The translations under genes and the position numbers were made by a program. A DNA stretch of 62,314 bases from Pseudomonadales bacterium (GTDB lineage Bacteria; Pseudomonadota; Gammaproteobacteria; Pseudomonadales; Azotimanducaceae): positions 1 to 62,314 of the forward strand of contig JACKNX010000020.1 of the NCBI GenBank assembly GCA_024234635.1. The letters are read 5' to 3'. Positions 60,737-62,314 of the stretch are shown piece after piece (the stretch's first letter is position 1; the number at the start of each line of letters is the position of its first letter). Below the pieces are notes generated by a model. It made no database searches, was not told the DNA's origin, and saw only the letters and a program-made list of their open reading frames with translations.

Positions 60737-62116
60737 CTACGCTTCCCGAATCCCGCGTTCAGCCAGCTGTTCGCGCAACTGGGCATGCCGCTTTGACGTA
60801 ATGGGATACCCCCACACGAGCAGCAGGGCAATGACGTACAGCACCATCGGCCCCGCGGAGTAGAAGATCCTGAGTCCAAGGACTTCATCAGGCCCGTTCG
60901 CGCCCTTGGCATCGAAGCCGATCCAGGCCAGCGAGGTGAAGGCCAGGCCCTGGCCCACGGCGGCGATGAACTTCACGGCCAGCGACCAGGCGGCGAAGAA
61001 CAGGCCCGCGCGATCCTCGCCGCTTTCCACCGCATCCAGATCCACCACGTCAGCCTTCATCGACGAGGGCAAGGCGTTCAGCGCACCGGAGCCGATACCG
61101 GATGTGGCCAGTATGAGAACCATCAGCGGGATATCGCCTTCGCCTACCAGCATGTAGCTGACGGTGGCGCACGCCATGAGCGTCATGCCCACCATCCAGG
61201 CGCGGTGTTTGTCGATGCGGTGCGCCAGCGCGCCCCAGATCACGACACCCAGAGCAACGGTGGGGAAGTAGACCAGCAGGATCTTCGGCCCCGAGGTGGT
61301 GTCATGCACCACGTGCTGCATGAAGAACGGGAACATGGCGCCCTGCAGCACCGGACCGAGGCCCACGATGGTAAAGGCGGCCAGCAGGCGCAGGAAGGCG
61401 GCGTTGCGGCTCATCACGCGCAGACCGCGCAGGAAGGGAACATGTGGCCGGTCGAGGATCATGCCGCGGTCAGGGACATGGATTGCGGCAAAGGCGACCA
61501 GGGCGGGGATGGTGATGACGGCTATGACGGTGATGGTAGCCAGCACTTCACCGGGCTGCCCGCCGGTACCGAACACCTGCTGGCGAATGGCGGGTATCAG
61601 CAGAAAGGCGAACGAGCCGAGCGTCCCCGAGATCGTGCGCCAGGTCGTTATGCGTGTGCGTTCATGGTAGTCCGGCGACAGCTCGGCGCCCCATGCGTAG
61701 TAGGGAATGTTGATCATGGAGAAGCCCAGCCAGAACAGTACAAGCCAGCCGGCAAAGTAGACCGCGGACACGTCAGCCGGCGGCATGAAAAGCTTCCAGC
61801 AGGCCAGCACGAACACGGGCGCGCCGGCAACCACCCAGGTCTTGCGGCGTCCGAAGGCCAGCCGCGTGCGGTCGGAAAGCATGCCCACCGCGGGATCGAT
61901 GAGCACGTCCAGCAGACGAGCGAACATCATGATCACGCCGATCTCGGCAAGGTTCACGCCCAGTGAGGCGTAATGGAAACCGAGGAAGAGCGAGGTTGCG
62001 CCCATGGCGCCGCCAACCGGAAAGTCGATCAGCGCATAGGCCAGCAGCGTACGTGTGGGCAGGCGACCAGAACCGGTCATGGATGTGGCAACCGGACGCA
62101 CCGCAGCTTCCGACAC
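60737..62116 (-). CDS. GPH/MelB-type MFS transporter
   Basis: A 459-residue membrane protein; GTG 62116 is chosen because GGGGAGAG lies just upstream. About twelve helices. RLLDVLIDPAVGMLSDRTRLAFGRRKTWV is the GPH signature (D-P...G...SDRT...GRR+), typical for sodium- or proton-coupled glycoside or other solute carriers. ADVVDLDAVESGEDRAGLFFA is the second GPH block. The substrate is unknown; in catabolic proteobacteria such carriers often import sugars or steroid-like solutes. The 198 bp between 62117 and the edge hold no clear gene. Confidence 0.87.
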   Translation of the reverse strand: MSEAAVRPVATSMTGSGRLPTRTLLAYALIDFPVGGAMGATSLFLGFHYASLGVNLAEIGVIMMFARLLDVLIDPAVGMLSDRTRLAFGRRKTWVVAGAPVFVLACWKLFMPPADVSAVYFAGWLVLFWLGFSMINIPYYAWGAELSPDYHERTRITTWRTISGTLGSFAFLLIPAIRQQVFGTGGQPGEVLATITVIAVITIPALVAFAAIHVPDRGMILDRPHVPFLRGLRVMSRNAAFLRLLAAFTIVGLGPVLQGAMFPFFMQHVVHDTTSGPKILLVYFPTVALGVVIWGALAHRIDKHRAWMVGMTLMACATVSYMLVGEGDIPLMVLILATSGIGSGALNALPSSMKADVVDLDAVESGEDRAGLFFAAWSLAVKFIAAVGQGLAFTSLAWIGFDAKGANGPDEVLGLRIFYSAGPMVLYVIALLLVWGYPITSKRHAQLREQLAERGIREA

Positions 62117-62314
62117 GCTTCTCTCCCCTGTAACCCCCGAGCGAAGCGCCCACGATAGCCGAGTCGGTGGCGGTTGTCCGCTGCGCATCAGGTTCCTCGT
62201 GAAGTCACTCGCGTCAGCAATGGCCGGGTCCGCCCGTGCTAGCTTGCAACCCCGTCTGCATGGGGCCCCCGGGGTGTGAGTGGGCGTCCATGAAAAAGGA
62301 GTAGACAGCCACCC

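Noticed and set aside
62289..62301. AAAAAGGAG near the right end as a ribosome site of a next plus-strand gene
   Set aside because: The window ends 13 bases later with no start codon, so it cannot be judged.

Overview
The window is about 62 kb of GC-rich bacterial chromosome. Its LepB, BaeS/BaeR-like pair, di-haem peroxidase, outer-membrane barrel and isovaleryl-CoA dehydrogenase suit a proteobacterium. A gammaproteobacterium that degrades aromatic, steroid-like or other lipophilic compounds is my best guess from gene content; no marker gene here fixes the taxonomy. There is no phage, no transposase and no CRISPR array. Coding density is high, and many long ORFs opposite real genes are GC shadows.

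Layout. 1-3.4 kb (minus): a VWA protein cut by the left edge and its MoxR-type AAA+ ATPase. 3.5-5.4 kb (plus): an ECF41 sigma-factor operon with a textbook ECF41 promoter. 5.9-10 kb: a large SNF2 helicase. 10-14 kb: a Rieske oxygenase, an MFS carrier and a CPA2 antiporter. 14.1-19.5 kb: a globin, a DUF389-OmpA fusion overlapping lepB tail to tail, then a second Rieske oxygenase with a truncated haemoglobin. 20.2-29.3 kb: a giant secreted clan-CD (C25-like) peptidase with a beta/gamma-crystallin domain, an SPFAF pentapeptide repeat and a C-terminal repeat domain, followed by a tandem cyclase/AAA/TPR signalling protein. 29.5-30.6 kb: a RES/Xre toxin-antitoxin pair. 30.6-41.1 kb: catabolic genes (four SDR or SDR-like steps, VOC protein, isovaleryl-CoA dehydrogenase, amidohydrolase, phosphotransferase, SnoaL-like protein, flavin monooxygenase, MAPEG). 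41.2-42.1 kb: an AbiEii-like nucleotidyltransferase with an Xre partner and a perfect 22-bp palindromic operator. 42.4-43.3 kb: a frameshifted thrombospondin-3-like secreted protein. 43.4-49.5 kb: acyltransferase, hydrolases, a half-size asparaginase, a D-aminoacylase-like amidohydrolase, tRNA-Arg(TCG) inside nested hairpin modules, and an epoxide-hydrolase-like protein. 49.6-54.6 kb: BaeR/BaeS-like regulators, a di-haem peroxidase lipoprotein and a barrel protein. 54.7-62.1 kb: a fused indolepyruvate ferredoxin oxidoreductase with its MFS carrier, two MITE-like copies and a GPH-type transporter.

How it fits together. Most genes look like uptake, ring activation by Rieske oxygenases, SDR oxidation, hydrolysis and acyl-CoA oxidation of imported hydrophobic or amino-acid-derived substrates. 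The least ordinary parts are the secreted SPFAF/C25 protein beside the cyclase-AAA-TPR protein, and the variable-stem hairpin modules symmetrically framing tRNA-Arg.
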